Shown here piece by piece: positions 1-8,671 of a DNA stretch of 58,739 bases. Under the pieces are notes generated by a model. It was not told the origin of the DNA, ran no database searches, and saw only the letters and a list, made by a program, of their open reading frames with translations. The position numbers were made by a program, and so were the translations under genes. The DNA is from JAKALX01 sp964508715. GTDB lineage: Bacteria > Chloroflexota > Dehalococcoidia > Tepidiformales > Tepidiformaceae. The stretch spans positions 1-58,739 of the forward strand of contig CAZDUX010000019.1 in the NCBI GenBank assembly GCA_964508715.1, read 5' to 3'. Each line of letters begins with the position of its first letter. Positions within the stretch are counted from its first letter, which is position 1.

Positions 1-87
1 CTTTGTCGATTTCGTCAAGGCACACTCCGTTCGGGTCGCCAGCGGTCTTTTGGTCCAGGGCGTACTGCCTTTTTCGGCTGAAGAACG

Positions 88-1086
88 TTATGTGTCAAGC
101 GAGCCGGGCCCGCGGACCCGCTCCGGCCGGTTCACCGGGTTCACCGGCTCACGGCCCTCCAGCACTTCGAGGATGTTCGTCGCCGCCATCAACGCCATCT
201 TCGAACGCGTCGCGAGGCTCGCGCTCGCGATGTGTGGCGTGATGATGACATTCGGAAACGTGTAGAGGGAGTGGCTCAACGGCAGCGGCTCCGGGTCCGT
301 CACATCGAGCGCTGCACCGCCGATCTCTCCGCTTTCGATTGCCGCGGCGAGCGCGTCCTGGTCCACAACCTGCCCCCGTGACGTGTTGATGAGGATCGCC
401 GACTGCTTCATGAGCTCGAACTGCGGAGCACCCATCAGTCCGCGTGTCACGGTCGTCAGTGGCGTGTGGAGTGATACGAAATCGGCCTCCGCAAGCAACC
501 TCTCGAGTGCCACGTACTCGATCCCGAGTGCCGCTTCCTGCTCTGGCTTGCGCGTCCGGCTGGTGTAGATGACTCGCATCCCGAATCCGCCGGCGCGTCG
601 TGCCATCGCCAGTCCAATCTCCCCGAGGCCAACGATTCCGAGTGTCGCCCCATGCACGTCGGTGCCCAGGAACCCCGTTGGCGACCAGGTCTTCCAGCCA
701 CCGGATCGGGTATCCCGGTCGCTCGCCACCACATTGCGTGCAGCGGCCATCAGCAGTGCGAACGCGAAGTCGGCCGTCGTTTCGGCCAACACCCCCGGGG
801 TGTTCGTCACCCAGACGCCAAGTGAAGCCGCCACCGCCGGGTCGACGTTGTCGTATCCCACGGCCATGTTCGCCACAATTCGCAGTTTTGGTGCAGCCTC
901 CAGCATCTCCCGCGAGACCCGGTCCACCACCATCGTCAGTGCGGCATCCGCCCCCGCGAGTGCCGTACCGAGCGACCCTGGGTCCGGCGGAAGCACGCCT
1001 GGCCACACATCCACCTCATGCCCCCGCTCACGTAACCGCTCCAGGGCATCGCCCGGGATGGCCCGCGTCACGAAGATCGTTGACAT
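88..1086 (-). CDS. D-2-hydroxyacid dehydrogenase (glyoxylate/hydroxypyruvate reductase type)
   Basis: Probable cytosolic NAD(P)H-dependent reductase of glyoxylate or hydroxypyruvate (D-glycerate dehydrogenase class), 332 aa, the usual family length. Visible are the substrate-domain N-terminus, the Rossmann motif GLGEIG at about residues 153-158, and the catalytic triad of this family: Arg237 in NTSRGQ, Glu266 in TDPEP, and His285 in TPHIAS. The ATG at 1086 is preferred because the protein then opens with STIFVTRAIPG as in relatives; a further in-frame extension to 1149 adds 21 residues unlike the family. It is transcribed away from the glutamate dehydrogenase gene, so the short gap 1087-1196 must hold both promoters. 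The exact substrate cannot be told from sequence. Confidence 0.9.
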   Translation of the reverse strand: MSTIFVTRAIPGDALERLRERGHEVDVWPGVLPPDPGSLGTALAGADAALTMVVDRVSREMLEAAPKLRIVANMAVGYDNVDPAVAASLGVWVTNTPGVLAETTADFAFALLMAAARNVVASDRDTRSGGWKTWSPTGFLGTDVHGATLGIVGLGEIGLAMARRAGGFGMRVIYTSRTRKPEQEAALGIEYVALERLLAEADFVSLHTPLTTVTRGLMGAPQFELMKQSAILINTSRGQVVDQDALAAAIESGEIGGAALDVTDPEPLPLSHSLYTFPNVIITPHIASASLATRSKMALMAATNILEVLEGREPVNPVNRPERVRGPGSLDT

Positions 1087-1196
1087 GAAGCGTAGTCTGA
1101 CGCGGATATGGAACACGCGGTAGTGTGCCGGTGCTGGAGTCGTCACCACCCGTGGCCGACAATACCGGTTGAAGAGTGCGTACTTCGGAGGTAATC

Positions 1197-2486
1197 ATGG
1201 CGACCCAGGCAGCCGCTCGCTCCCAGGAAGCAGCCGAGATACAAGAGGAGAGACTCTCACCGTCGCAGTCCGTCCTCGAAACCGTTGTGGAGTCAGCCGG
1301 CCGGCTCCAGCTCAACTCCGATGTCGTCGGCCTCCTCAGCACCTGCTGGCGTGAGCAGCGCGCCCAGCTCCCCGTTCGTATGGACGATCGCAAGCTGCAC
1401 ATATTCGAGGGCTACCGCATCCAGCACAACGGCGCCCGCGGCCCCTACAAGGGTGGTGTCCGCTTCCATCCAAAGGCCGATATCGATGAGGTCCGGGCGT
1501 TGGCCATGCTCATGACCTACAAGTGCGCTCTCATGGATCTCCCGTTTGGTGGGGCAAAAGGCGGCGTGATGTGCGATCCCACGCGCATGAGCCCGACCGA
1601 GCTCAATCGCCTCACACGCACCTATACACAGCACATCGGCTCCATGCTTGGAATCGCGCGGGATATCCCGGCCCCCGATATGGGCACGAATGCCCAGACG
1701 ATGGCCTGGATGATGGACGCCTACGGCCAGAAGTACGGCTACACGCCCGGTATCGTTACCGGCAAACCGGTCGAACTTGGCGGTAGCTACGGCCGCGACC
1801 AGGCCACCGGCCGTGGTGTCGCCATCTGCATGCGCGAGTATGCGCGCCACGAAGGTACAAACCCTGCCGATATCCGCGTCGTCATCCAGGGCTATGGAAA
1901 CGTGGGATCCTGGACTGCCCGGATCGCCAGTGCCTTCGGCTTCAAGATCGTTGGCGTCAGCGATGTCAAGGGTGGCATCCACAACGCCGATGGGCTCAAC
2001 ATCACTGAAATCGACAAGTGGTTCTCCGTCGCCGGGAGCGTGGCCGGTTTCCTTGGAGCTACTCCGGTGACCAACGAACAGCTTCTCGAGCTCGATTGTG
2101 ACTACCTCGTCCCGGCCGCCCTCGGCGAAGTCATCACCGCCAGCAACGCGCCCCACGTGAAAGCCCGGGTGGTAGTCGAAGCCGCCAACCATCCTGTCAC
2201 CCCCAGTGGTGACCGGGTCCTTGCCGAACGCAACGTCCAGCTCCTCCCCGATGTTCTCATCAATGCGGGCGGTGTCACGGTGTCCTATTTCGAGTGGACC
2301 CAGAACATCCAGCAGTTCCGGTGGTCACTCGACCGGGTAAATGAGGAGCTCGAGTCGCGGATGGTCGAGCGCTTCACCGAAGTCATGGCCCGGGCCGCCA
2401 GGGACGGCATCCGCCCCCGCCAGGCCGCCTTCGATGTAGCGGTCGAGCGTGTCGCCAGGGCGATCCTCCTCCGCGGCTTCGTCTAG
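1197..2486 (+). CDS. Glu/Leu/Phe/Val dehydrogenase (glutamate dehydrogenase)
   Basis: Oxidative deamination of glutamate to 2-oxoglutarate, or the reverse, linking carbon and nitrogen metabolism; 429 aa, typical of hexameric GDHs. The substrate-binding N-domain carries GPYKGGVRFHP (82-92) and the catalytic lysine motif PFGGAKGGV (Lys121). The Rossmann domain has GYGNVG at about 232-237, and the C-terminal INAGGVTVSYFEW block is typical of GDH. The ATG at 1197 is chosen because a GGAGG lies at 1187-1191, five bases upstream; an earlier in-frame ATG/GTG would add seven residues. It is a single-gene unit. Cofactor preference (NAD or NADP) is not decided here. Confidence 0.95.
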   Translation: MATQAAARSQEAAEIQEERLSPSQSVLETVVESAGRLQLNSDVVGLLSTCWREQRAQLPVRMDDRKLHIFEGYRIQHNGARGPYKGGVRFHPKADIDEVRALAMLMTYKCALMDLPFGGAKGGVMCDPTRMSPTELNRLTRTYTQHIGSMLGIARDIPAPDMGTNAQTMAWMMDAYGQKYGYTPGIVTGKPVELGGSYGRDQATGRGVAICMREYARHEGTNPADIRVVIQGYGNVGSWTARIASAFGFKIVGVSDVKGGIHNADGLNITEIDKWFSVAGSVAGFLGATPVTNEQLLELDCDYLVPAALGEVITASNAPHVKARVVVEAANHPVTPSGDRVLAERNVQLLPDVLINAGGVTVSYFEWTQNIQQFRWSLDRVNEELESRMVERFTEVMARAARDGIRPRQAAFDVAVERVARAILLRGFV

Positions 2487-2586
2487 CCGGGGATATCTGC
2501 CTTTTTATCCCGGGATCGTGGCGATCACCGCTGCGACCGGTCACACTTGTCTCTATCAATCGCTGACTTTGGAGCCGTGAACCCGT

Positions 2587-2808
2587 ATGGGACGTGAAGA
2601 GATCGCCGCCCTCATCGCCATCCTCCAGGCCCAGCTCGATCGTGGAGGCGAAAACCTCGCACTCGGCGCCTGGCATATCCACCTTGATAAGAAGCGTGGC
2701 GCCTTCTCTTTCGATAAGTGCGAATCGGAGGGCTATTGCGAAGAGCGTCCCTCTGTCGTCGCCTTCAGCGGTGATGTCCTCGATCCCGGTGGCCCGCTCT
2801 TCGGGTAG
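2587..2808 (+). CDS. Small hypothetical protein, 73 aa
   Basis: Not recognised. The frame shows strong C/G preference at third codon positions, like neighbouring real genes, and starts at an ATG about a dozen bases after a GGAG. The N-terminal 25 residues look helical (EEIAALIAILQAQL), followed by a more polar part with two cysteines (KCESEGYC). No membrane segment or signal peptide is seen. It lies 100 bases after glutamate dehydrogenase, and a run of ten C residues follows its stop. Codon bias supports coding; function is unknown. Confidence 0.6.
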   Translation: MGREEIAALIAILQAQLDRGGENLALGAWHIHLDKKRGAFSFDKCESEGYCEERPSVVAFSGDVLDPGGPLFG

Positions 2809-2818
2809 GTAGCGCACT

Positions 2819-2828
2819 CCCCCCCCCC
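2819..2828. repeat. Homopolymer tract of ten C
   Basis: Ten consecutive C bases in the gap between the 73-aa protein and the REC-GGDEF gene. Such tracts slip in replication and sequencing. It is outside any supported frame and about 95 bases before the next start, so an effect on a promoter or leader is possible but unproven. Confidence 0.85.
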
Positions 2829-2923
2829 GATACACCCCAACTGTCACCTGCTTTCCGCCGTTCCGGCAACCAGCCACTCAACAGGTGCTGGAGCTTGCCG
2901 ATACTCATGGTGGAACGCATGGC

Positions 2924-3886
2924 ATGAAGATCGCTGCCCCCGAGTCTCGCCGCACACTTCGCGTGCTTATCGTCGATACCGATACCGACGACGCTCGCCT
3001 TGCCCGCGAGCAGCTGCATCTCGATGGCTCGTTCGTCCCCACGGTGGCAAGGAACTCCCGTGAAGCCGAGGCCCTCCTCGCCGAGGGTGTCTTTGACGTC
3101 GCTCTCATCGACTACGGACTCTGGGCCGGACGCGACTCCGCCCTCGCCCGCTATGTCCGCGAGCATCGCAGTGATGTTGCAATCGTGCTCATCACCGGAG
3201 GGAGCCTCGATGCCGATTACCAGCCCGCACTCAAGCTTGGCGCCCACGACCTCCTCCCTCGCCACTCTCTCCTCGAACATGGCAGGCTCGCAGACTGCAT
3301 CCTCTCGGCCTACCAGGAGAACCGCGCCCTTCGCCGCCGCCACACCATGGTCCGCTGGCTCGAGCGCGAGGCCCGTACCGATCACCTGACCGGGCTTTAC
3401 AACCGCCGCGCCTTCGACGATCGCCTGCGCGAATCCTGTGAAAACGCCGCTGCGCTCAACACGCCAACAACCCTCGTCATCGCCGACGTCGCCGGGACAC
3501 GGACGGTGAATGAGGCCCATGGACATGAGGCCGGCGACCACATGATCCGGCGCGCGGCCCAGGGTATCGCCCGCTGCATTCGCGGCATCGATTTCGCCGC
3601 ACGTGTGGCCGGTGATGATTTCGGTGTCATCCTCGAAAACGCCGACCTCGACCTCGGCCGCCTCATCGCCCGCCGCATCGCTCAGGAAGTTGAGCGCATG
3701 AACACCATGGAGTGGGCCAACCTCATCCCGGTCACACTCACCTTCGGCGTTGCCACCGGCCGCGCTGTTCAACCCGGTCAGCTCTTCGCCGCCGCGGACG
3801 AAGCGCTCACCAATAACAAGACCAGCAGGCCACTCGTGACCCTATTCATGCCCAGGAGCGATAGCGATGGCCCATCCGTCGCCTGA
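2924..3886 (+). CDS. Response regulator with REC and degenerate GGDEF domain
   Basis: Signalling protein of 320 aa. Residues about 12-130 form a receiver domain with acidic residues at about 18-22 and the probable phospho-acceptor Asp63 (in ALIDYG). Residues about 148-310 form a GGDEF-type domain opening with DHLTGLYNRRAF. The signature is AGDDF (229-233) instead of GGDEF, and the usual DIDxFK metal/substrate motif reads DVAGTR. It may therefore be a weak or inactive diguanylate cyclase, perhaps a GTP or c-di-GMP sensor. The ATG at 2924 matches the start of the conserved region; ATG/TTG choices upstream add up to 13 residues. Its 3' end overlaps the next gene by 20 bases, so the two are probably co-translated. 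Confidence 0.85.
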   Translation: MKIAAPESRRTLRVLIVDTDTDDARLAREQLHLDGSFVPTVARNSREAEALLAEGVFDVALIDYGLWAGRDSALARYVREHRSDVAIVLITGGSLDADYQPALKLGAHDLLPRHSLLEHGRLADCILSAYQENRALRRRHTMVRWLEREARTDHLTGLYNRRAFDDRLRESCENAAALNTPTTLVIADVAGTRTVNEAHGHEAGDHMIRRAAQGIARCIRGIDFAARVAGDDFGVILENADLDLGRLIARRIAQEVERMNTMEWANLIPVTLTFGVATGRAVQPGQLFAAADEALTNNKTSRPLVTLFMPRSDSDGPSVA

Positions 3887-4595
3887 GAACCACGCAACAA
3901 TCGTTGGCCGGATTGCACCCATTGGTGGATCCATTGGCCTCGGCCTTGGTTTGGGACTTGCCGCCACCGGCGAGATCCTGCCCGGGAGTGCAGTCGCACT
4001 GGTGAGCCTCATCGTCCTCGTCGCTCGTGCCCTGCGGCCTCGCCCGGCAGCCGTCCCGGTTGCGGAGCCCGAGCACACGGCTGAACTCGTCGACCCCGAA
4101 ACCGGCCTCCCCAACTCCGCCCAGCTGCACGACCTGCTCCGTCGTGAGATCGCTCGCAGCCTCCGCTATGGCGACCGTGCCGCACTCGCCATCTTCGATG
4201 TCCGGATTACCGGCTACCATCCTGCTCCCGGCGTCCCCGCTCCGCCCTCGCCCGCGCAATACGTCGCTTCCACCATGCTCGAGGCAGCACGAACATCGGA
4301 CATCGTCGCCCGAATCGATACCACCCATTTTGCTGTGGTCCTGACCGAGTGCACCGACGATGGCGCCGTGCACTTTGGCGATCGACTTCGCACTCGCCTC
4401 GGCACGATGCCGTTTGCCCACACGGAAGATGGGAAGGGAATCTATGTCCGGGCATGGTCGGGCGTCGCGCACTGGAACACGGCGATCGAGACCCCTGGCG
4501 AGTTCACCGAGCTTGCCCTCCAGAATCTCGAAACGACCCGCCGCGGCTACGAATCAGCCCAGGCCGGTTTCCGCGCACAGAAGACGGCCAGCTAA
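3867..4595 (+). CDS. Membrane-anchored degenerate GGDEF-like protein
   Basis: 242 aa. Two hydrophobic segments at about 14-34 and 38-55 suggest an N-terminal membrane hairpin, followed by a cytoplasmic domain with the GGDEF-family opening DPETGLPNSAQL (77-88). The catalytic signature position reads DTTHF (151-155), so cyclase activity is very unlikely. The rest keeps the fold: LAIFDVRITG matches the first core strand and RIDTTHFAVVL the hairpin strand. It starts inside the end of the REC-GGDEF gene, in another frame. The pair probably works as a partner module in which one or both GGDEF domains act as scaffold or receptor. The name is assigned by pattern, not by search. Confidence 0.75.
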   Translation: MAHPSPENHATIVGRIAPIGGSIGLGLGLGLAATGEILPGSAVALVSLIVLVARALRPRPAAVPVAEPEHTAELVDPETGLPNSAQLHDLLRREIARSLRYGDRAALAIFDVRITGYHPAPGVPAPPSPAQYVASTMLEAARTSDIVARIDTTHFAVVLTECTDDGAVHFGDRLRTRLGTMPFAHTEDGKGIYVRAWSGVAHWNTAIETPGEFTELALQNLETTRRGYESAQAGFRAQKTAS

Positions 4596-4865
4596 CACCC
4601 GCTCGTTCCCATCCGTCGCTTCCCAGTCGTCTCCGGACCACCCGCATGCATTGCGGCCATCATCTCTTGTCTCTGCCAGGTTCACTCCTCCTGCGCATCT
4701 CTTTACCTTCTCGCTGCAAAGCTCAGCCATTTCCCCTGTGATAGGTGAACCTCATCGAATCCCCCGTTAGGATTGACTGTGCACGCCCCCTCGCGTTCTC
4801 GCTCCGGGGCCATTTACCTCGAAACCACATTCACCGCATTCACCACGCAGCCAGGAGTTGTCAAG

Positions 4866-6995
4866 TTGTCCCCTTCGAACCGTGACTGGTGGCCCAACCA
4901 GCTCGACCTTAGCGTTCTCCATCGTAATTCGCCTCTTTCCGACCCCATGGGCGAGGACTTCAACTACGCCGAGGAGTTCAAGACCCTCGACCTCGAGGCG
5001 GTCAAAAAAGACCTCGTCGAGCTGATGACCAACTCCCAGGACTGGTGGCCGGCCGACTACGGCAACTATGGCCCTCTCTTCATCCGCATGGCGTGGCATT
5101 CTGCTGGCACCTATCGCATCAGCGATGGCCGCGGTGGCGCTTCTCGCGGAACTCAGCGTTTCGCTCCCCTCAACAGCTGGCCCGATAACGCAAGCCTCGA
5201 CAAGGCCCGCCGGCTCCTCTGGCCCATCAAGCAGAAGTACGGCCGCAAGCTCTCCTGGGCCGACCTCATTGTCTTTGCCGGCAACTGTGCCCTCGAGTCC
5301 ATGGGCTTCAAAACTTTCGGGTTCGCGGGCGGCCGTGAAGATGTCTGGGAGCCCGAGGATATCTACTGGGGCCCCGAAGGCGAATGGCTCGCGGACGAGC
5401 GCTATACCGGCGACCGCGATCTCGAAAACCCCCTCGGTGCCGTTCAGATGGGCCTCATCTACGTGAACCCTGAAGGCCCCAACGGGATGCCCAGTGCCCT
5501 CGCCGCCGCGAAGGACATCCGCGAAACCTTCTACCGCATGGCCATGAACGATGAGGAGACGGTTGCACTCATCGCAGGCGGCCATACGTTCGGGAAGACT
5601 CACGGCGCCGGCCCTGCCAGCCACGTCGGGCCCGAGCCCGAGGCCGCGCCCATCGAGGACCAGGGCCTTGGCTGGAGGAACTCATTTGGTTCCGGAAAGG
5701 GCGGCGACACCATCACCAGTGGCCTCGAGGGCGCATGGACCCCGACGCCAACAACGTGGGACAACAGCTTCTTCGAGACCCTCTACGGTTACGAGTGGGA
5801 TCTCGTGAAGAGCCCTGCAGGTGCGCTGCAGTGGGTCCCAACCGAGCCGGCCGCCGCGACCGCTGTCCCCGATGCTCACGATCCGTCCCGGCGCCACGCC
5901 CCGATGATGCTGACCACCGACCTCGCGCTGCGCCTGGACCCCATCTATGGGCCCATCTCGAAGCGCTACCTCGAACATCCCGACGAGTTCGCCGATGCCT
6001 TTGCCCGCGCGTGGTTCAAGCTGACCCACCGCGACATGGGCCCGCGCTCACGCTACCTCGGCTCACTCGTCCCTGCCGAGACACTCATCTGGCAGGACCC
6101 CGTTCCCGAGGTCGACCACGAACTCATCGGCGAACAGGAGATTGCCGCCCTCGAGGAACAGATCCTCGCATCTGGCCTCACCGTTTCGCAGCTCGTGGGC
6201 ACCGCCTGGGCGTCTGCTGCAACCTTCCGCCAGACCGACCGCCGTGGTGGTGCGAATGGCGCCCGCATCCGGCTCGCCCCGCAGAAGGATTGGGAAGCGA
6301 ACAACCCCGCGCAGCTCGCTACGGTCATTCAGAAGCTCGAACAGATCCAGTCCGCTTTCAACGCTTCCCAGGCTGGCGGCAAGCGCGTCTCCCTCGCCGA
6401 CCTCATCGTTCTTGGCGGTTGCGCGGCTGTCGAAAAGGCCGCGCGCGATGCTGGCACCGACATCCGCGTGCCCTTCACCCCCGGACGCACCGATGCCACG
6501 CAAGAGCAGACGGATGTCGAATCGTTCGAAGTCCTCGAGCCCCGGCACGATGGCTTCCGCAACTTCAACAAGGCCGGCCAGCGGCACTCCCCCGAGGAGT
6601 ACCTCATCGAACGCGCAAACCTGCTCACGCTCACCGCTCCCGAGATGACCGTCCTCGTTGGTGGTATGCGCGCTCTCGATGCGAATACTGGCGGTTCGAA
6701 GCTCGGCGTTTTCACCAACCGCCCCGGCGTCCTCAGCAACGACTTCTTCGTCAACCTCGTCGATATGAATAACGAGTGGCGGCCGGCACAGGAAGGTGTC
6801 TATGAGGTCCGCGACCGTGCCACCGGCGACCTGAAGTGGAGTGCCTCTCGCGTCGACCTCGTATTCGGCTCGAACTCACTCCTTCGTGCCCTCGCCGAGG
6901 TCTATGCCTGCGACGACGGCCAGGCGAAGTTCGTGCACGATTTCGTTGCCGCCTGGGACAAGGTCATGAACCTCGACCGCTTCGAACTCGCCTGA
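4866..6995 (+). CDS. katG: Catalase-peroxidase
   Basis: Bifunctional haem catalase/peroxidase that destroys hydrogen peroxide; 709 aa with two tandem peroxidase-like domains, only the first binding haem. Distal-site Arg74, Trp77 and His78 lie in RMAWHSAGTYR; the proximal His240 lies in LIAGGHTFGKTHG. Trp77, Tyr199 and Met225 fit the Met-Tyr-Trp adduct that gives catalase activity. A TTG at 4866 is chosen because AGGAG at 4853-4857 sits eight bases upstream and the protein then begins just before the conserved RDWWPNQL. A longer frame from a TTG at 4773 would add 31 residues. No regulator is adjacent. A strong hairpin follows the gene. Confidence 0.95.
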   Translation: MSPSNRDWWPNQLDLSVLHRNSPLSDPMGEDFNYAEEFKTLDLEAVKKDLVELMTNSQDWWPADYGNYGPLFIRMAWHSAGTYRISDGRGGASRGTQRFAPLNSWPDNASLDKARRLLWPIKQKYGRKLSWADLIVFAGNCALESMGFKTFGFAGGREDVWEPEDIYWGPEGEWLADERYTGDRDLENPLGAVQMGLIYVNPEGPNGMPSALAAAKDIRETFYRMAMNDEETVALIAGGHTFGKTHGAGPASHVGPEPEAAPIEDQGLGWRNSFGSGKGGDTITSGLEGAWTPTPTTWDNSFFETLYGYEWDLVKSPAGALQWVPTEPAAATAVPDAHDPSRRHAPMMLTTDLALRLDPIYGPISKRYLEHPDEFADAFARAWFKLTHRDMGPRSRYLGSLVPAETLIWQDPVPEVDHELIGEQEIAALEEQILASGLTVSQLVGTAWASAATFRQTDRRGGANGARIRLAPQKDWEANNPAQLATVIQKLEQIQSAFNASQAGGKRVSLADLIVLGGCAAVEKAARDAGTDIRVPFTPGRTDATQEQTDVESFEVLEPRHDGFRNFNKAGQRHSPEEYLIERANLLTLTAPEMTVLVGGMRALDANTGGSKLGVFTNRPGVLSNDFFVNLVDMNNEWRPAQEGVYEVRDRATGDLKWSASRVDLVFGSNSLLRALAEVYACDDGQAKFVHDFVAAWDKVMNLDRFELA

Positions 6996-7018
6996 TCGAC
7001 GCCCGGTAGGGTGACATC

Positions 7019-7060
7019 ATCGAGAAGGGGGCCTGCTGACGAGCGGGCCCCCTTCTCGAT
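7019..7060. terminator. Bidirectional terminator-like hairpin between katG and the DUF1801 gene
   Basis: Perfect 15-bp inverted repeat (arms 7019-7033 and 7046-7060) with a 12-base loop, lying between two convergent genes. There is no clear T run on either side, so it could stop transcription both ways or simply block read-through and protect 3' ends. Confidence 0.75.
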
Positions 7061-7083
7061 ACCCGATGCGAACCCAGCGTGTG

Positions 7084-7500
7084 CTACCTCCTGCGGTTGC
7101 CCTGTGCTGTATTGAACGCCACCGCATCCCGAACCAACGCTTTGAACGCCTCCGCGTCCACGTTCTCGCCTTCACGGATATCTATCGCCCGCCGTACCTT
7201 CCCATCGAGGCTGGCGTTGAATAGCCCGGCCGGGTCCTCCAATGAAGCACCCTTCGCGAAGGTGAGCTTCACCACGGCCTTGTATACCTCACCCGTGCAG
7301 ACGATTCCGTCGTGCGACCACACCGGCACGCCGGGGTTCGCTGCTTTCGCCCACTTGAGCTCCTCGCGGATCTCGGGGTCTGCTTCCCTTACCAGGTCTC
7401 GCATCCGGCTTAGCACTGCACCACGCCAGTCGGGATAGTCAGCGATGCGCTGGTCAACCAAAGAGGATGAACCCTCGCCGGCTGGTACTGGTTCCTTCAT
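7084..7500 (-). CDS. DUF1801 domain-containing protein
   Basis: 138 aa, matching the small DUF1801 / YdhG-like family by the pattern KWAKAANPGVPVWSH, a VKLTFAKGASL strand and a helical C-terminus ending in an Arg cluster. The family has an alpha/beta fold of uncertain biochemical role. No signal peptide or membrane segment is present, so it is cytosolic. A GGTGG precedes the ATG. It is convergent with katG and separated from it by the hairpin; the thiolase-like gene 25 bases upstream reads the same way, so the two could share a transcript. Confidence 0.8.
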   Translation of the reverse strand: MKEPVPAGEGSSSLVDQRIADYPDWRGAVLSRMRDLVREADPEIREELKWAKAANPGVPVWSHDGIVCTGEVYKAVVKLTFAKGASLEDPAGLFNASLDGKVRRAIDIREGENVDAEAFKALVRDAVAFNTAQGNRRR

Positions 7501-7525
7501 GTTCCACCCCCGGCCGTGACGTTCG

Positions 7526-8671
7526 TCAGTCGGCCGCCTTCAACACATGCACCAGGCACACGGGCCCGATCCCGACCATGTGCGTCAGCCCGATCCTCGC
7601 ATTCGGCTGCTGACGCACCCCTCCTTCGCCGCGCAACTGGCGCACCACCTCGACGACTTGCCCGGTGCCAGTTGGCCCAAGGGGGTGGCCCATTGCAAGG
7701 AGTCCGCCCGATGGGCTCACTGCCACCCTTCCGCCGATATTGAATTGCCCCGCCTCGAGTTGCGCTGCAGCCTCTCCCGGATGGCAGAAACCCATCGCCT
7801 CCACGTAGAGCAGCTCTTCGATACTGAATGCATCGTGCAACTCCACGACGTCGACCGCGGACGCTTCAATCCCCGCCTGCCGGTAGGCCGCCTCTGTCGT
7901 GGTGCGTGTTAGAGCAACGTCAAAGTTCTCGGTAGTCGGCGGTAGCTCCGAATATGACGCCGAGGCGAGCACCCGCACCGCTCGGCGGCGATCAACACCA
8001 TGCCGCCGGATACCCTCTTCCGACATAACGATTACAGCCGCTGCACCTTCGCCGATCGGACAGCACTGGAGTCGTGTCAACACACCGGAAATGACCGGTG
8101 GCGCCATCACCTCTTCCAGCGTCCGCGCCTTCTGCCGTTGTGCATAGGGGTTGTGAGCCCCGTTCCCGTGGTTCTTCACTGCTACCAATGCCACCTGCTC
8201 TGCGGTCGCCCCCGACTCCTGCATGTAGCGCTCGGTGAGCATCGCGAAGTGGGTGAACGGCGCCGCGAGCGAATCCACGAGTCCCCGGATACCTGCCTTC
8301 GATGGCCCCGAACGCCACTGGTCCACCGTGTCGACGCCCATCGCCAGGGAAACATCCGTGTAGCCGGCTGCCACCTCCATGCACGCCTGCCGGACTGATG
8401 TCGAACCGGATGCCGAAGCGTTTTCCACCTGCGCGTACGGAATTCCCGTGATCCCCAGGTAGCGAAGCATCGCCGCGCCCGCTGCCATGCCCGTGAGCGC
8501 ATTACCGATATAGGCACTCTCCACTGCCGGCCACTCGATTCCAGCATCGGTTAGCGCCTCACGTACGGCCCGCAAACCCAGGGCTACGTATGACGTACCG
8601 GACGGGTTCTGGTAGGGATGCAATCCGATCCCGACCACGTAGACGGGCCGCATATCTGCCAGGGTCTTCAT
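7526..8671 (-). CDS. Thiolase-like protein with nucleophile Cys replaced by Ser
   Basis: 381 aa with SCP2/lipid-transfer-type thiolase organisation: N-terminal half to about residue 230, then a C-terminal half with HDAFSIEELL and GHPLGPTGTGQ. In true thiolases the N-terminal motif carries the nucleophilic cysteine (ENxCASG-like); here it reads ENASASGS, with Ser86 in its place. The gene overlaps the DUF35 gene upstream by an ATGA, so the two are translationally coupled. Thiolase-like/DUF35 pairs lacking the Cys are known as aldolases that cleave the side chain of steroid-CoA thioesters, and other pairs help in acyl-CoA condensation. An aldolase or acyl-transfer role on a CoA thioester is inferred; plain thiolysis is unlikely. 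Confidence 0.85.
   Translation of the reverse strand: MKTLADMRPVYVVGIGLHPYQNPSGTSYVALGLRAVREALTDAGIEWPAVESAYIGNALTGMAAGAAMLRYLGITGIPYAQVENASASGSTSVRQACMEVAAGYTDVSLAMGVDTVDQWRSGPSKAGIRGLVDSLAAPFTHFAMLTERYMQESGATAEQVALVAVKNHGNGAHNPYAQRQKARTLEEVMAPPVISGVLTRLQCCPIGEGAAAVIVMSEEGIRRHGVDRRRAVRVLASASYSELPPTTENFDVALTRTTTEAAYRQAGIEASAVDVVELHDAFSIEELLYVEAMGFCHPGEAAAQLEAGQFNIGGRVAVSPSGGLLAMGHPLGPTGTGQVVEVVRQLRGEGGVRQQPNARIGLTHMVGIGPVCLVHVLKAAD

Noticed and set aside
2..265. Plus-strand frame at the left edge that looks coding for its first 30 codons
   Set aside because: It runs on antisense into the dehydrogenase gene to 265 and has no visible start; it could be the end of a gene outside the window but cannot be supported.
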